Below are positions 34,010 through 45,758 of a stretch of 64,000 nucleotides of DNA, one piece after another; position 1 is the first letter of the stretch; each line of letters opens with the position of its first letter. Made by a program: the position numbers and the translations under genes. A model generated the notes under the pieces. It was not told the DNA's origin and ran no database searches. It saw only the letters and a program-made list of their open reading frames with translations. This stretch comes from Labia minor (Eukaryota > Arthropoda > Insecta > Dermaptera > Spongiphoridae): NCBI GenBank assembly GCA_963082975.1, contig OY720350.1, positions 11,254,910 to 11,318,909 of the forward strand, in the 5' to 3' direction.

Positions 34010-34545
34010 ACTATGTCGTCAGAGATAGTATTACGATCACGAAAATTTTCGATATCGAAATTTTGATGTTTTTTGCGTTTTGAAGGTCCCTGAGTCATTT
34101 TCACTCAGGTCGAGAAAAATGTCTATGTGTATGTGTGTGTAAGTAGACAAGATTACACAAAAACAGTTTGAGCTAGAATAATAAAATTTGAAAGACAGGT
34201 ATTATTCAAAATTCGTGTTTTCTATCAACTTTTGAGAAATGTAGCTCTTTCGGAAGAGGATCATTACCTACAACGTTTTGATTTTTTTCCTCTAAACTGA
34301 CTGTAAAAATAAAGATATATATTTGATAGTTTTTCACATGATTAAAAATTGTGTAAAACTGCTGTATATATATAATTTCAACTTGATTGTACCGGAATTA
34401 ATTTTTTAACACGACTGCTAGTAACGCGCCAGCACGAGCCAAACGCACGCTGGTTTAATAAATATTATTTATTAATTTTAATTTATAATTTATTAAATTT
34501 AATTTAAATTTAATTTATTAATTATTTCAAAAAATTTGAATTTAA
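34010..34545 (+). mobile_element. family B repeat, 3' end decayed
   Basis: The left hairpin ACTATGTCGTCAGAGATAGT is imperfect. The (GT)n, core (CTATCAACTTTTGAGAAATG) and A/T-rich third are present. GCGAGATAGT and the terminal hairpin are lost. Confidence 0.75.
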
Positions 34546-35119
34546 TTATACATCATAAATACTTATTATATTCTTTATTTTAATATTACTTTCAACATTT
34601 TTTTTAAGACACAAGAATCTTTTCGTATAATATATTTTATCAAATAGCTTTCTCTATGAGTGAATAAATCAATGTTCTAAAGTGTCTATGTTAATAGTCC
34701 GATTTAATTCGCATTTTGTTGATAGACTATAAATTCCCTAAAGAGGACTGTTTAATGGTCAATAATTTCTATATCAGAGAAATCATTAGCGGTCCAAACT
34801 TTTTTTAAATATTGATGTAATTACCATTAAATACCAATCCTATATAAAAAAAAATATATCCAATATATAAATAAAGTGGATAAACAATTTCTACTTGGTA
34901 AAATTTTTTTTATTTATATAATTATTTAAAAAAAAATATCATTGAAAAAGTTTAAAAAGTTGTTGCTTTATGAAAAAGGTAAAAATCTTTCTTTCTAATT
35001 CAATCAACAACTTTTTTTTTAAATATATTAAAAATTTTTATCTCTTTTGGTTTTATTTTTTATTTAATTAAAAAATTCTTTAGAAATTTTCCAGTAGAGT
35101 AACTATACCTTATAGAATT

Positions 35120-35997
35120 TTTTTTATCTTCGTAATGATTTGGTACTTTAAATAATTAAAATAAAAATTTAATTTTTTATTGATTTTGTATAAAGGTTAG
35201 GTTCCCAAAGTGGTCTATATAGACCCCTGGGGTCCATGAAATGAAAATGGGGGTCTACGGGGGTCCACGTGTTTTCCCGGCTCTAAAAAAAGGTAAATCG
35301 TTTTTCCGACATGGCTTTTGAAACATTTTTGATTTTTCAATTAGTATTATGATCACGAAAATTTTTTCATGTCGAGATTTTAACGTTTTTATACGTTTTG
35401 TAGGTTCCTGAATCATTTTCACTAAAAATATCTGTGTGTTTAGACAAGATTATGCAAAAACGGTTTGAGCTAGAATCATGAAATTTGGTATACGGGCATT
35501 ATTCGTAGTTTTCTATCAACTTTTAAGAAATGTAGCTCAAACGGAAGAGGGTCATTAACTACAACGTTTTGATTTTTTTTCCTTTAAAGTGACCGTAAAA
35601 ATAAAGATATATGTTTGATAATTTTTCACATGATTAAAAATTGTATAAAACTGCTATATATAGAATTTCAGCTTGATTGAATCGTTGAAAGCACCAGAAT
35701 TAATTTTTTAACACTGCAAATCTCACGCGCCAACACGTGACGTGGTGCCATCAACAAAGAGCCAAACATGCGCTGATTTAATAAATATTATTTATTAATT
35801 TTTATTTATAGTTTATAATTAATTAAATTTAATTTAAATATTATATATTATGTTATTTAATCCAATTCAAATTTGCGAGATAGTCGAGTGGAGACACTCC
35901 AACTAATTCTATAAAAAATCAAAATCAATTTAGGGGGTCTGCCCAAAACCGAAAAACATGGCAAGGAGTCTACGACACAAAAAAATTTGGAAACCTA
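35120..35997 (+). repeat. direct repeat, copy 2 (hAT MITE split by family B)
   Basis: It repeats 29870-30669 in the same orientation: TAATGATTTGGTACTTTAAA, GGTTCCCAAAG, GGGGTCCATGAAATGAAAAT, then family B from 35342. Unlike copy 1, the MITE's other half survives after family B (35909-35997), ending TTTGGAAACCTATGG. This shows that B was inserted into the MITE. About 50 bp around the MITE/B left junction is deleted here. Confidence 0.75.
35342..35908 (+). mobile_element. family B repeat, left end missing
   Basis: It starts at TATTATGATCACGAAAA and includes the core and the right end GCGAGATAGTCGAGTGGAGACACTCC. The left hairpin was lost in a junction deletion. Confidence 0.8.
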
Positions 35998-36044
35998 TGG
36001 TTTAATGTATTTAAATCTAATTTTAAAATATTGAATTAACTTAC

Positions 36045-36181
36045 CAGGATGTAACCTTTGTATTGAAATATATTTCTCTAATTTTCTACGTAAAATTAAT
36101 TCGGCTCCATATTTTCCACCAGTCCCATTGTCCACCAGAAGAAAGTATGCATGTCGATTGTTTAACACAGCCAGTTTAGAT
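36045..36181 (-). CDS. TRPM: TRPM exon ([10 protein letters not shown] block)
   Basis: The acceptor is CTTTTCACAG at 36182 and the donor is CCTG|GTAAGT. The peptide reads [46 protein letters not shown]. The DNGTxxKYGAE...LRRxLEKxIS pattern is one of the most conserved stretches of the TRPM homology region. The first base completes the Arg codon of the preceding exon and the last base opens a Gly codon. Insect TRPM carries almost the same residues here, which supports an arthropod origin. Confidence 0.95.
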
Positions 36182-36720
36182 CTGTGAAAAGAAAAAAAGG
36201 GTCATTTGAATTAGAAATTTGCAAAAGGTGCATATTTTTTTAAATAACTATTATTTATCTTTATTTACCAATTTGGTTCTACTCTACTCAAAAATTATTG
36301 ATAATATTCTTCCAATCGTCCCCATTCTATCAGCCATTATAATCCAATTATTATTGTCATCTAATTTTATGTTATTATTTCACGATTATGTTACATTCAT
36401 TGTCTACCCTTCCCATTTTTCCAATTTCAAATTGGTTTTTATATAAGATTTATTTTATTAGTATTCTTGATATTCTCTCTCTTTTTAATTCAATTTGAAA
36501 TTTTTTCAAATTTTTATTTTATTCTATTGAATTAGAATATTTGAATTTTTACTTTTTACGTCATTATAAAATTACAGTTTTAAAAATTAATACCTAAATT
36601 TAAATCCAATGTTTCAATAAAATAGGTACATTTAATTTTGTAACAACTAAAAACTGTCAAAATTGAAAAGTTAATTTAAAAATTATTAAATTAAAAAAAA
36701 AATAATTAAAACATTTAGAG

Positions 36721-37504
36721 TAGTGATTCTCAACCTGGGAGATATCGCTGGGGGGCGATCGACTTTTTAAAGGGGGCGATAAGTTATTTTTGAGGGGCGA
36801 AATCATTTTTAACTCTAAAAAAAAGGTAAGATGATTTTGCGAACAGGCTTTTAAACATTTCCGCTTTTTTTTCAATTTTTTTCAATATCGTTCTATAAAA
36901 AAGGTAAAATGATTTTGCGATCAGGTTCTGAAACTCGATTTTTCAATATGTATCACCAAGTGTACCTACCTTATATTAGGGATTGTTATGCAATTTTTAT
37001 ATTATAGTTATAATTTAAATTTAATTTCAATAATTCTCCATTACTGACAATTTCATTATAAAATTACATACCTATTTGTAGTAATTAGATTCATTTTTAT
37101 TTTTATCTAGAAATTGGATAATATTTTAATCATATTCCTTTTTACAATTTGATTTAATCCATTTACACTTTTTTCTTAATAATTAAATTATAGGTATTCT
37201 CAACCTCGGCGATATCGATGGGGGGCTATCGACATTTTAAAGGGGGCGGTTATTTGACTTTGCGAACAGGCTTTTAAACATTTCCGCTTTTTTTTCAATT
37301 TTTTTCAATATGGTTCTAAAGAAAAGGTAAAATGATTTTGCGATCAGGTTCTGAAACTCGATTTTTCAATAAGTATCACCAAGTGTACCTACCTTATATT
37401 AGGGATTACCATGCAATTTATATCTGTTAGAATTTATAGAGGGACGAATTATGTAGTCGGCCTTACGAAGTGAGCGTTTGGTCCAAAAAGGTTGACAACC
37501 ACTA
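36721..37504 (+). mobile_element. compound hAT-type MITE, family C
   Basis: Two family C units lie head to tail. The first starts TAGTGATTCTCAACCTGGG. The second starts at about 37195 (GGTATTCTCAACCTCGG) and ends GGTTGACAACCACTA at 37504. Outer flanks ATTTAGAG and ATTTAGAT differ by one base, suggesting that the compound inserted as one hAT-type event. The first unit plus its linker (36721-37195) reappears inverted at 41162-41648. Confidence 0.7.
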
Positions 37505-38294
37505 ATTTAGATTGAAGCATGATTCAAAACATTTTACATAAGGAATAGTTAATGAAAAAACATTGGACCAGTTGGATTCGTAGTTGCTACAAAATTACAC
37601 ATATCGCATTGAAATACTACATATAAGTAAACTAAAAATGGAGTTTAATTTTTAGTATTGGGGTATTAAGTAGAACTTAAAAGAAAACCCTTATATATGA
37701 ATATTCTAAATCTATTTCTAAAATCAATAAAACGTTTAGTCAACCTATCAATGAAATTGAGAATCGTAGACTGATAGTCTTAGAAATTACAGAAGAGTTA
37801 TTAGAATATTTATATAAATTATTTATCTAAAATATATACAACTTTGGTAATAAAGTTTCTGCATAGTTTACATCTGAATTCTATTGTTTCTCTCTATAAA
37901 TGATTTCCCTTGAGATATCCATTTTTATTGAAAAAAAAAATCGGTCCAATTGATGATTGATGATACGAAATAAATCGAGAGATTTATTAAATGAAGAGAA
38001 GAAAACATAAGAGAGGAGTCGGAATTCATTTTATTTTTATTTTTTTTTTATTTTTTTTTTGTATGAAAAATGAAAAAAAAATATCAAATTATATTTTATT
38101 GAATAAAAAATCTATACACCTGACTTGGGTAGGAATATTGATTTCGATTCAAATCTCTTTTGTCATTATATTACTTATTTATTATATTTATTAAATTCAG
38201 TTAAAGAAACAAATATAATCTATCAAGAAATTAAATATAATGTCTTAAAAATAGTAATTAAATACTTTTATATTTATAAACCTATTTTTTTAAT

Positions 38295-38318
38295 AATAAT
38301 AATAATAATAATAATATT
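38295..38318. repeat. (ATA)n microsatellite
   Basis: About eight uninterrupted ATA units. Confidence 0.8.
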
Positions 38319-38678
38319 TAAAAGTTAATCACATGCATTTTCATTCCCAAGAGAATGAATGGTATTAAATCGATCCTTGTGTGGCTTATTCAAAGTATTG
38401 ATATTTAAGCCAAAAATTATTAAAAAATAAAATAATAAAAGAACAAAATATGCATCTGTCTCTTTGTTTATCACTCTATTATTATCCAAGATAATAGCTC
38501 TCATAAATAGTTTTTATTCTTTACTTCCTAATCAAATACCTACGAATATATAATTCTCCTAACATGGTATACCATGTGTATTATAACTAATCTCTTCATT
38601 TTTTTTTAAATTTCTTTGAATATTTGTCTCAAATATTTATTTATTTTTACAACTTATACTAATTAAATAAAAAAATAA

Positions 38679-39227
38679 ATAAGTTGACCTGTTGAAATAA
38701 ATTAAATTCCAGCTTCAGAAACAATTTCAAATAATTTAAAAATGTATCTATTAATGGATTAAAAAACAGATATATATATATAACGTAAATATTTTAAATT
38801 TTTTTTTATTTATAATATAATATATAAGGAGGCGCTGGCATCATGAAGGGCTGTGTGACGTCATATAATTTTAAATTAAGAAAAAACTAATGAAGATGAT
38901 TTTCCCAAGGATGAAATCAATACAAATACTCATGTGAAATTTGGTGTGAAAATAACCCTTCCCTTCCTATCGTCGATCGGTAATACTACCACTTCCGGAT
39001 ATACACCAAAAGTTGATCAATTCATCATACTGATGCATTAAGTAAATAAACCATATTTTAAAATCCGTTGAGTCGTTCAAGCTGTACACATCTATACGGA
39101 CAGACGGACAGACATCAAATACATTTTTCTATTAAGAAAATGCATGATTCGTGAAGATAAGTAAAAATCTTCACATGTGAAATTTAGTGTGAAAACAACA
39201 CCTCCCTTACTATCGTCGGTCGGTAAA
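38679..39227 (-). mobile_element. family A repeat, minus orientation
   Basis: It begins AATAAGTTGACCTGTTGAAA, where a deletion has removed the hairpin and ACCGACCGAC block. It ends CTATCGTCGGTCGGTAAAAA. It carries GACGTCAT, module 2, core and (GACG)n. It is the inverted partner of 42345-42968 across exon 40566-40725. Confidence 0.8.
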
Positions 39228-39394
39228 AATCATATGTACAAAAATTAAATAAAAGAATTTGAAATATAATTTTTGTTTTGAAGGAGACGAAATTTCAGTT
39301 AGTGTTTCTCCACACCAAATAACATTTTTGAACGAAAAAAATAAATAAATAAACAACAAAAAATTCGATAGCATTCGAGAATATTAACTTATAT

Positions 39395-39419
39395 ATTCTC
39401 TCTCTCTCTCTCTCTCTTC
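39395..39419. repeat. (TC)n microsatellite
   Basis: An uninterrupted CT run, followed by an interrupted one at about 39455-39472. Confidence 0.8.
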
Positions 39420-39649
39420 AATAAAAAACATAACAAAAAGAAAAATCCCCACACTCTCTCTATCTCTCTCTCTATTCGATATTCATTTCATCTAACAAGA
39501 GGGGACACTTCAATCGACTCGAGTTATATTCATTATTATAAAATTATAATATATATAAAAGAAAGATATATATGAAATGGAATTGAATAATTTTTAAGAT
39601 GTACTTGATTATAATTATATAATTTATTTTGACAAAATTCCTTTTACTA

Positions 39650-40242
39650 CGAGGGCAATTCACAAAGTAGGTTACGTTTTGGAATTAAGACATAACTAGT
39701 ACAGGAAAAGGTTTTTATTATATACATTTGAAAGAGCAACTAAAATATTATTTTTCTACATAATCGCCAAAAAAGTTGAGTCATTTATCGTAGTAATGAA
39801 CGAGCTTCGAAATTCCTTCATCCTAGAAATCCGCCGCCTGAGTGTTGAAGGAAAAACCTCCTACTTGAAGGTCTGAAGGAGATTCTGTGTGACATTTGCC
39901 GTGTGAAGTCGCGCATTATCGTGCAAAAACAACACTTTTGAGCTGAGTTTCCCTCTTCGCTTGTTTTGAATTGCTCTTCTTAGGTTTCGCAATGTTTGGC
40001 AATACCTATCAGAGTTTATTGTTGCACCAGCGGCCATCACTGACTGGCTCAACACTCAGGCGGCGGATTTCTATGAGGAAGGAATTTCGAAGTTCGTTCA
40101 TCGCTACGATAAATGTCTCAACTTTTTTGGCGATTATGTAGAAAAATAGTATTTTAGTTGCTCTTTCAAATAATAAAAAACATTTTCCTGTGCTAGTTTT
40201 GTCTTAATTCCAAAACGTAACCTACTTTGTGAATTGCCCTCG
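39650..40242. mobile_element. palindromic mariner: both arms carry the 3' end
   Basis: Ends CGAGGGCAATTCACAAAGTA and its inverted copy are flanked by TA (39648-39649, 40243-40244). The arms of nearly 200 bp each encode the transposase C-terminus (right arm, plus strand: AADFYEEGISKFVHRYDKC, LNFFGDYVEK, stop). Between them the minus strand keeps GATINSDRYCQTLRNLRRAI and LFLHDNARLHTANVTQNLL, the catalytic HDNARxH block with the second Asp. Neither the N-terminus nor the third Asp region survives. Not functional. Confidence 0.85.
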
Positions 40243-40565
40243 TATAATATTTGATTAATCTCTTAAAAGAAATTTTACATATAACTATGTACCTACCTAT
40301 AATAATAATTAAAATAATGAAAATAATTAATATCGTTATAGTTAAGGAACAATTTCAATTATATTTTAGCAATTTTTTAACAATTCCAATTAAATTTATT
40401 TGTGGATTTAAGAGCTCTCGAGGGATGATGGTTATTGTGTTTGTTGTATCCATATTTTATTTGTATTATTTCGCCTAGTTAGTAGTGGATTGTTTCCACT
40501 CCCTCCATCCCGAATGGGAGGAGAACAAAAAAAAATGAATTGTTTTATTTATTTGTTTTATTTAC

Positions 40566-40725
40566 CTTGGTGATGAGATGGAATGGTAGGGCACGTCCCG
40601 ATTTCTACCAATGAGTTCGTTATTGTTCTCGACGATTCCCCAAGGTGCAATCCCAATGCTAACCACTCGGCCGGATCTCTGCGATCTCTCGAGTAGAAGG
40701 GCATCGCCCACCTGCCGAGTCACAC
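40566..40725 (-). CDS. TRPM: TRPM exon (homology region, APWGIV block)
   Basis: The acceptor is GTTGCAG at 40726 and the donor is AAG|GTAAA. The peptide reads VTRQVGDALLLERSQRSG, then RVVSIGIAPWGIVENNNEL, then DVPYHSISSPR. GDAL and IGIAPWGIV are near-invariant in TRPM proteins. It enters two bases into the split Gly codon and ends with two bases of an Arg codon (AG|A), completed by the next exon. It is flanked on both sides by inverted repeat pairs (36721-37195 with 41162-41648; 38679-39227 with 42345-42968). A palindromic mariner begins 324 bp downstream in transcript direction. Confidence 0.95.
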
Positions 40726-41161
40726 CTGCAACATACAAACACACACACATTGATTGAACTTTAATTGAATTGGACGATTTGGGGCACATGTTTCATTAGC
40801 ACATACACCGGAATTGATTTGAAAAAGCAATCAGTGATAACCGATAGAGATTTCATCGAATCTCCTACCTACAATTCAATAATCATAACCGTTTAGATGA
40901 AAATAAAATTATATTTTATATTTTCATATTTTATTCAATTTAAAATTAAATTAAAATTATATATAGATATAATATTCGTTTAATTAAACAATTATGTTTA
41001 AGTATTTTATTGAAATGGTATATATACCATATGTATGTACTCGTATATACCTAATTACCTATATCTACCTATTTTCAATATTAATTCTAATTAAATAATT
41101 AAATTATGTTATCTACACATAATAAATCGTTTGTGCCATTTTACATTTAATTTTCATTAAT

Positions 41162-41648
41162 ACCTATAATTTAATTATTAAAAAAAAAAAATGTAAATGG
41201 ATTAAATCAAATTGTAAAAAGGAATATGATTAAAAATATTATCTAATTTCTAGATAAAAATAAAAATGAATCTAATTACTACAAATAGGTATGTAATTTT
41301 ATAATGAAATTGTCAGTAATGGAGAATTATTGAAATTAAATTTAAATTATAACTATAATATAAAAATTGCATAATAATCCCTAATATAAGGTAGGTACAC
41401 TTGGTGATACATATTGAAAAATCGAGTTTCAGAACCTGATCGCAAAATCATTTTACCTTTTTTTTAGAACCATATTGAAAAAATTGAAAAAAAGCGGAAA
41501 TGTTTAAAAGCCTGTTCGCAAAATCATCATACCTTTTTTTAGAGTTGAAAATGATTTCGCCCCCAAAAATAACTTATCGCCCTCCAAAATCGTATAATCA
41601 AATAATCGCCCCCTTTAAGATGTCGATCGTCCATGTTGAGAATCACTA
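41162..41648 (-). mobile_element. family C MITE unit plus linker, inverted
   Basis: It matches the reverse complement of 36721-37195 almost base for base. This includes non-MITE-like linker such as GTACCTACCTTATATTAGGG and CAGTAATGGAGAATTATTG (as seen on this strand). It ends in AATCACTA, the family C terminus. Confidence 0.8.
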
Positions 41649-42344
41649 ACTTAAAGTATGTTAGTACTTATGTATTATACTAGTATATTGGATTTATTGA
41701 GCACACACAAATGGAATTAATAATACTCATACTATTTATTTATTATACTATATTGAATAGAATATAGAGACAATATTAAATATTTAATTTGAAAATTTGA
41801 TTGAATTTAAATTAAAAATAGTAAATAGTTCTGTTTATTGATTTGTCAAAATGTAATTGGTAAGTGATGGTGTATAATTGTAATATTAATAGACCCTTCT
41901 ATCTTCAAGGAAAATAATTGAAATTTTAACAAATTTTAAATTTTAGGAAAATAATCATATCATCTGCTTTTGATTTGGTAACGTTTGTTTGTATGTTAAT
42001 TAGACAAGTTATAAGATTGAATAGTTTAACCAAATCATGGAATCATATAATAAAAATGAATACCCTTTTAAATGCAAACTTTCTTTAAATATAAAATATA
42101 TTTTTTTTAAAAATTTTTCCTAACTTATATTTTGTAAAGATAACATTAAGAATAAAAGATTTTCATTTGGAAGTGATGATTTCATAGAAATCTTTGTTAA
42201 TATGTATTTGACTTAAACGGTAGAGATTATGCAAGTCAATTAAGCTTGGATATGCACTGATTTGATTGATTCGAATTGAATACACAGAATTTAAACAGAT
42301 ATATCACCAGATGTTGACTTCCCCTAATTAATGTGCTTAATTAG

Positions 42345-42968
42345 TTTTTTTTATCGACCGACGATAGCAAGGGAGGTATTGTTTTCACACCAAATTTTAC
42401 ATGTGGAGATTTTTACATATCTCCACGAATCATGCATTTTGTTAACAGAAAAATGTATTTTTAGCATGATGTCTAATCTTCTGTCCGTCCGTCCGTACAG
42501 ATGTGTACAGCTTGAACGGCTCAACGGATTTTGATAAAATATGGTTTATTTACTTAATGCATCAGTAGGATGAATTGATCAACTTTTGGTGTAATATCCG
42601 GAAAGTGGTAGTATTACCGATCAACGATAGGAAGGGAAGGGTTATTTTCACACCAAATTTCACATGAGGAGATTTTTTACATATCCCCACGAATCATGCA
42701 CTTTGTATTGGTTTTATCCTCGGGAAAAATTATCTTCATTAGTTTTTTCTTAATTTAAAATTATATGACGTCACCCAGCACTTCATGAACTCACAGCCAT
42801 GGCCTCCTTATATATTATAAATAAAATTAAAAATATTTATGTTATATCCATATCTGTTTTTATTGCATTAATAGATATATTAAAATTAGTTGAAATTGTT
42901 TCTGTAGCTGGAAATTAATTTATTTCAAACCGTCAGTCGGTTCTGTGCCTGGCCACAGGTCAACTTAT
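42345..42968 (+). mobile_element. family A repeat, full length
   Basis: It starts ATCGACCGACGATAGCAAGG and has all parts of the reference copy at 25279-25917 in the same order. It ends GTCAGTCGGTTCTGTGCCTG, GCCACAGGTCAACTTATT. The 67-codon open frame overlapping the left half is a by-product. Confidence 0.85.
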
Positions 42969-43067
42969 TTAATACTTATTTGACGACTTTTTATAAGGGA
43001 TTTTTCTATAATAGACTAATTCCCCACAATGAAATAGAAAAATTTATTTTAATATTTTATATATATA

Positions 43068-43246
43068 CAGTGGCGTCGAGCCGGGGGGGGGGCACGTGCA
43101 AAACATCTTTAAATTACGTATAAGTATAGTCTAAACATTATGAATTAATAAATAATTTATTTTGTCAAAATTTTTTCCGGAGGACACCCCCGACTCCCCT
43201 GCCTACCCCCCCCCCCCCCAACATAATAGATCACGCTACCCCAGTG
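43068..43246. mobile_element. small MITE (hAT-like) with 8-bp duplication
   Basis: It begins CAGTGGCGTCGAGCC and ends GATCACGCTACCCCAGTG (partly inverted). It has a G10-type run near the left and a C run near the right. Flanks are TATATATA on both sides, but the surroundings are (TA)n, so the duplication is weak evidence. Confidence 0.6.
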
Positions 43247-45544
43247 TATATATATATATATATTAATATATTTAAGCTTTCTACATAATTTAGTTTAATG
43301 ATTTAATTATTATACAATTTTATTTGATTTTTGAATTTAACAAAAAGCCTATTCGTTTGATGATATTTGATTCGAATGAATTGAATCGATATAATAAATA
43401 TTTATTTATGGATACGTTCAAAAAGGTTCAAAAAAATATTCATAATTTATTTCTACTAATAAATGATTTGTAAATTCTATATGAATTTTTTAATTTCAAT
43501 TAAATTTGGTAGAACAATTCTTATATAAAAAAATTATAGAGGTAATATATGTAATAATAGAATCTAATGAATTTAAACTCTCATTTTTTTTCATTCATTT
43601 GTTTAACAATAATTTAATTTAATTTTAGAAAATGTTTTAAAAAATATTTAAATATTCTACGTGATGATTTCATATAACAAATATTATTAATAACCACTCT
43701 CTTTGCAATCAGAAGTTATTGATATTGAATCGATAAAAAAAAATTGAAATAATATATGAATTAATATCTTCATAGTTGAAAAAATGTAATTTTTGCACGA
43801 TTGAATAACTCGTTTTTATTTTTTTATTATTATTCTTATTATTTTGATTTTAATAAAACAAAAATTTCTGAATCAATATGTATTGTGACTTTTAAATAAA
43901 TTATAAAATATAACATTCAAATATTAAAAAATATACTATACGTAATTTATTTTCAAAAAATTTATTTTATTAAAAATTACAAAAAATAATTACTTTTTTT
44001 TTTATTTAATTCAAAATATCATTTGAATTAAAAATATAAATGCCTTGTATTTTAGATACAGTATTGTATTTCCAAAAAGGTTTTGATTAATTAAATAAAA
44101 AATTCATATATAAAAGTCTAAACAAACATTATAATTATTTTAAAAAGAAAATAAATATATTAAAATATATATGAGTAAATTTATACATTGATATTAATTT
44201 ATTAAATAAAAAATCGTTGAAAAATCGATTTCAATTTGTCAAAAGAGCGAACAGACACCGGGACAGACAGGGACAGACGGACGCCAAGTGAAGTTGAGAA
44301 AAACGTTATAAAAAAAGAGAAAATATGAAAAATAGTCCAGTTTTTACCCATTCAACTATATACTTAGGTAATTATTGTATTTATTATTATAAACAGCTTT
44401 AGTTGTATATACATATAAGATTATTTCTGAGGGGATTTATCTCTTCTAATTTTTTTTTTATCTTTTTTCATTAAATATAAATGCAATTAAAAAATAGATA
44501 AAATATATTTTCAAAAGTTTAAAATTGATTTAATATTTTAATTTCAATTAAATTGAAATCACAAATAAAATAAATATTATAATAAATTATTTAATGTAAT
44601 GATATTTTTTATTCATGTCCAATTGCATAAATTTGTTTTTATTTTTTTTAAGAATATAAAAATAATAATTCTGTTATTTTATTTTTCTATTTCTTTTACG
44701 CTTTCTTATAATTTTAGTTTTATTTTTTAATTCTCTTATCCAAGAGGTTCGAATAACGTTTTTATCAACTTCGCTTCATCTCTGTGTATCTGTTCGCTCT
44801 TATGACAAATTGAAATCGATTTTTCATCAACTTTAAATTGAGATAGACTTTTGAAAATTTGTATAGATATTTCAATGGATCCCTAGAAGCTATGAAAATA
44901 TAATTGAATTATAATTAATTAATTGTAATGTAATTATCGATTAATGGCCTTTAGTATTTGAATTTTCATTCACTCCATCTGACGGATAAATATTGACAAG
45001 GAGATGGCAAGAAGTGTAAAATCGCTTTTATAATGAGTGGGTTTTTAAATAGAGTAGGTTGAGGAATAAAACTGTGTAAAGGGTTTGAGTGATATATAAG
45101 TATATTACATTGAAAAATAATAAAAGATTAATTTCTTAGCTCTTAACCAATCAATTTTATTGCATAATAAAAAAAATTTATCAGTTTATGTGTTTAATAA
45201 AATTTTTATTATTATAAAAATTTAACTTGATATTTCATATAAATAAATAAAACTAAATGAGCCTAACGTTTTTAGTTGAATATGAAGCAATTTATCCACA
45301 AACTTTGTCAGGCTTATAGAAAAATTATTTTATTCATTTTAGTCCATGAGAAAAACGTTATTTTATAAATGTTTTTTTTTTTATATTTATATTATTTTAA
45401 TCAATCAAATCTTAATTGATTTTAAGCTTTAGGCAGAGTACTTATTTCAAAGTAGTTTTTTACTATTCAAAATTTTAATTTTATCGATTAGAATCATTAT
45501 TTTCAATAATATTAAATTATCATCAATCAATACCAAAAGATTAC

Positions 45545-45758
45545 CTGTATTTGTGCCAGCAGTGAAGATCCATGCCCCTGTTGTTTTTGCTGCCTTCAAA
45601 AGACCTTTTCGTAATACTTTTTTTAATTTTGGTTGTAGTTCGAAATTTGCTTTCCCTCCTTGTACTGTGATTAGTAGTTTTGGTAGCTCCAGACCCCACT
45701 CCCGAGTTAATAAACTTACAATCAACTCGGGTCTTGTATCATATGCAAGCCGCACATA
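45545..45758 (-). CDS. TRPM: TRPM exon (LSDAT/SLOG domain, glycine-rich loop)
   Basis: The acceptor is TTGTTTCAG at 45759 and the donor is ACAG|GTAATC. Exon sequence starts at TATGTGCGG in phase 0. The peptide runs [29 protein letters not shown], a Lys-rich helix ([18 protein letters not shown]), then IFTAGTNTG. This is the Rossmann-like LSDAT/SLOG part of TRPM homology region 1/2. In TRPM2 the equivalent fold binds ADP-ribose; a ligand here is not shown. The final Gly codon is split 1+2 with the next exon. An open frame on the opposite strand over the same interval is a shadow. Confidence 0.95.

Larger units (their letters stand above)
31000..36044 (-). other. TRPM intron (5.0 kb) and its content
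   Basis: It contains a mariner (31706-32494), a Tc1-like palindrome (33511-33935), two family B copies (34010-34545, 35342-35908) and the second direct-repeat copy. 31004-31705, 32495-33357 and 34546-35119 are A/T-rich with nothing I can name. Confidence 0.75.
36182..40565 (-). other. TRPM intron (4.4 kb) and its content
   Basis: It contains a compound family C MITE (36721-37504), a family A copy (38679-39227) and a palindromic mariner (39650-40242). 36182-36720, 37505-38678 and 39228-39649 are A/T-rich. They hold (ATA)n at about 38295 and (TC)n at about 39395, and nothing else recognised. Confidence 0.75.
40726..45544 (-). other. TRPM intron (4.8 kb) and its content
   Basis: It contains an inverted family C unit (41162-41648), a family A copy (42345-42968) and a MITE (43068-43246). 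41649-42340 and 43255-45544 are A/T-rich. The latter has only poly-A/T runs, ACAGACAGGGACAGACGG at 44263, and nothing else recognised. Confidence 0.75.

Noticed and set aside
40251-40478. 75-codon plus-strand open frame
   Set aside because: A/T-rich hydrophobic frame with no match and no splice or promoter context; probably chance.
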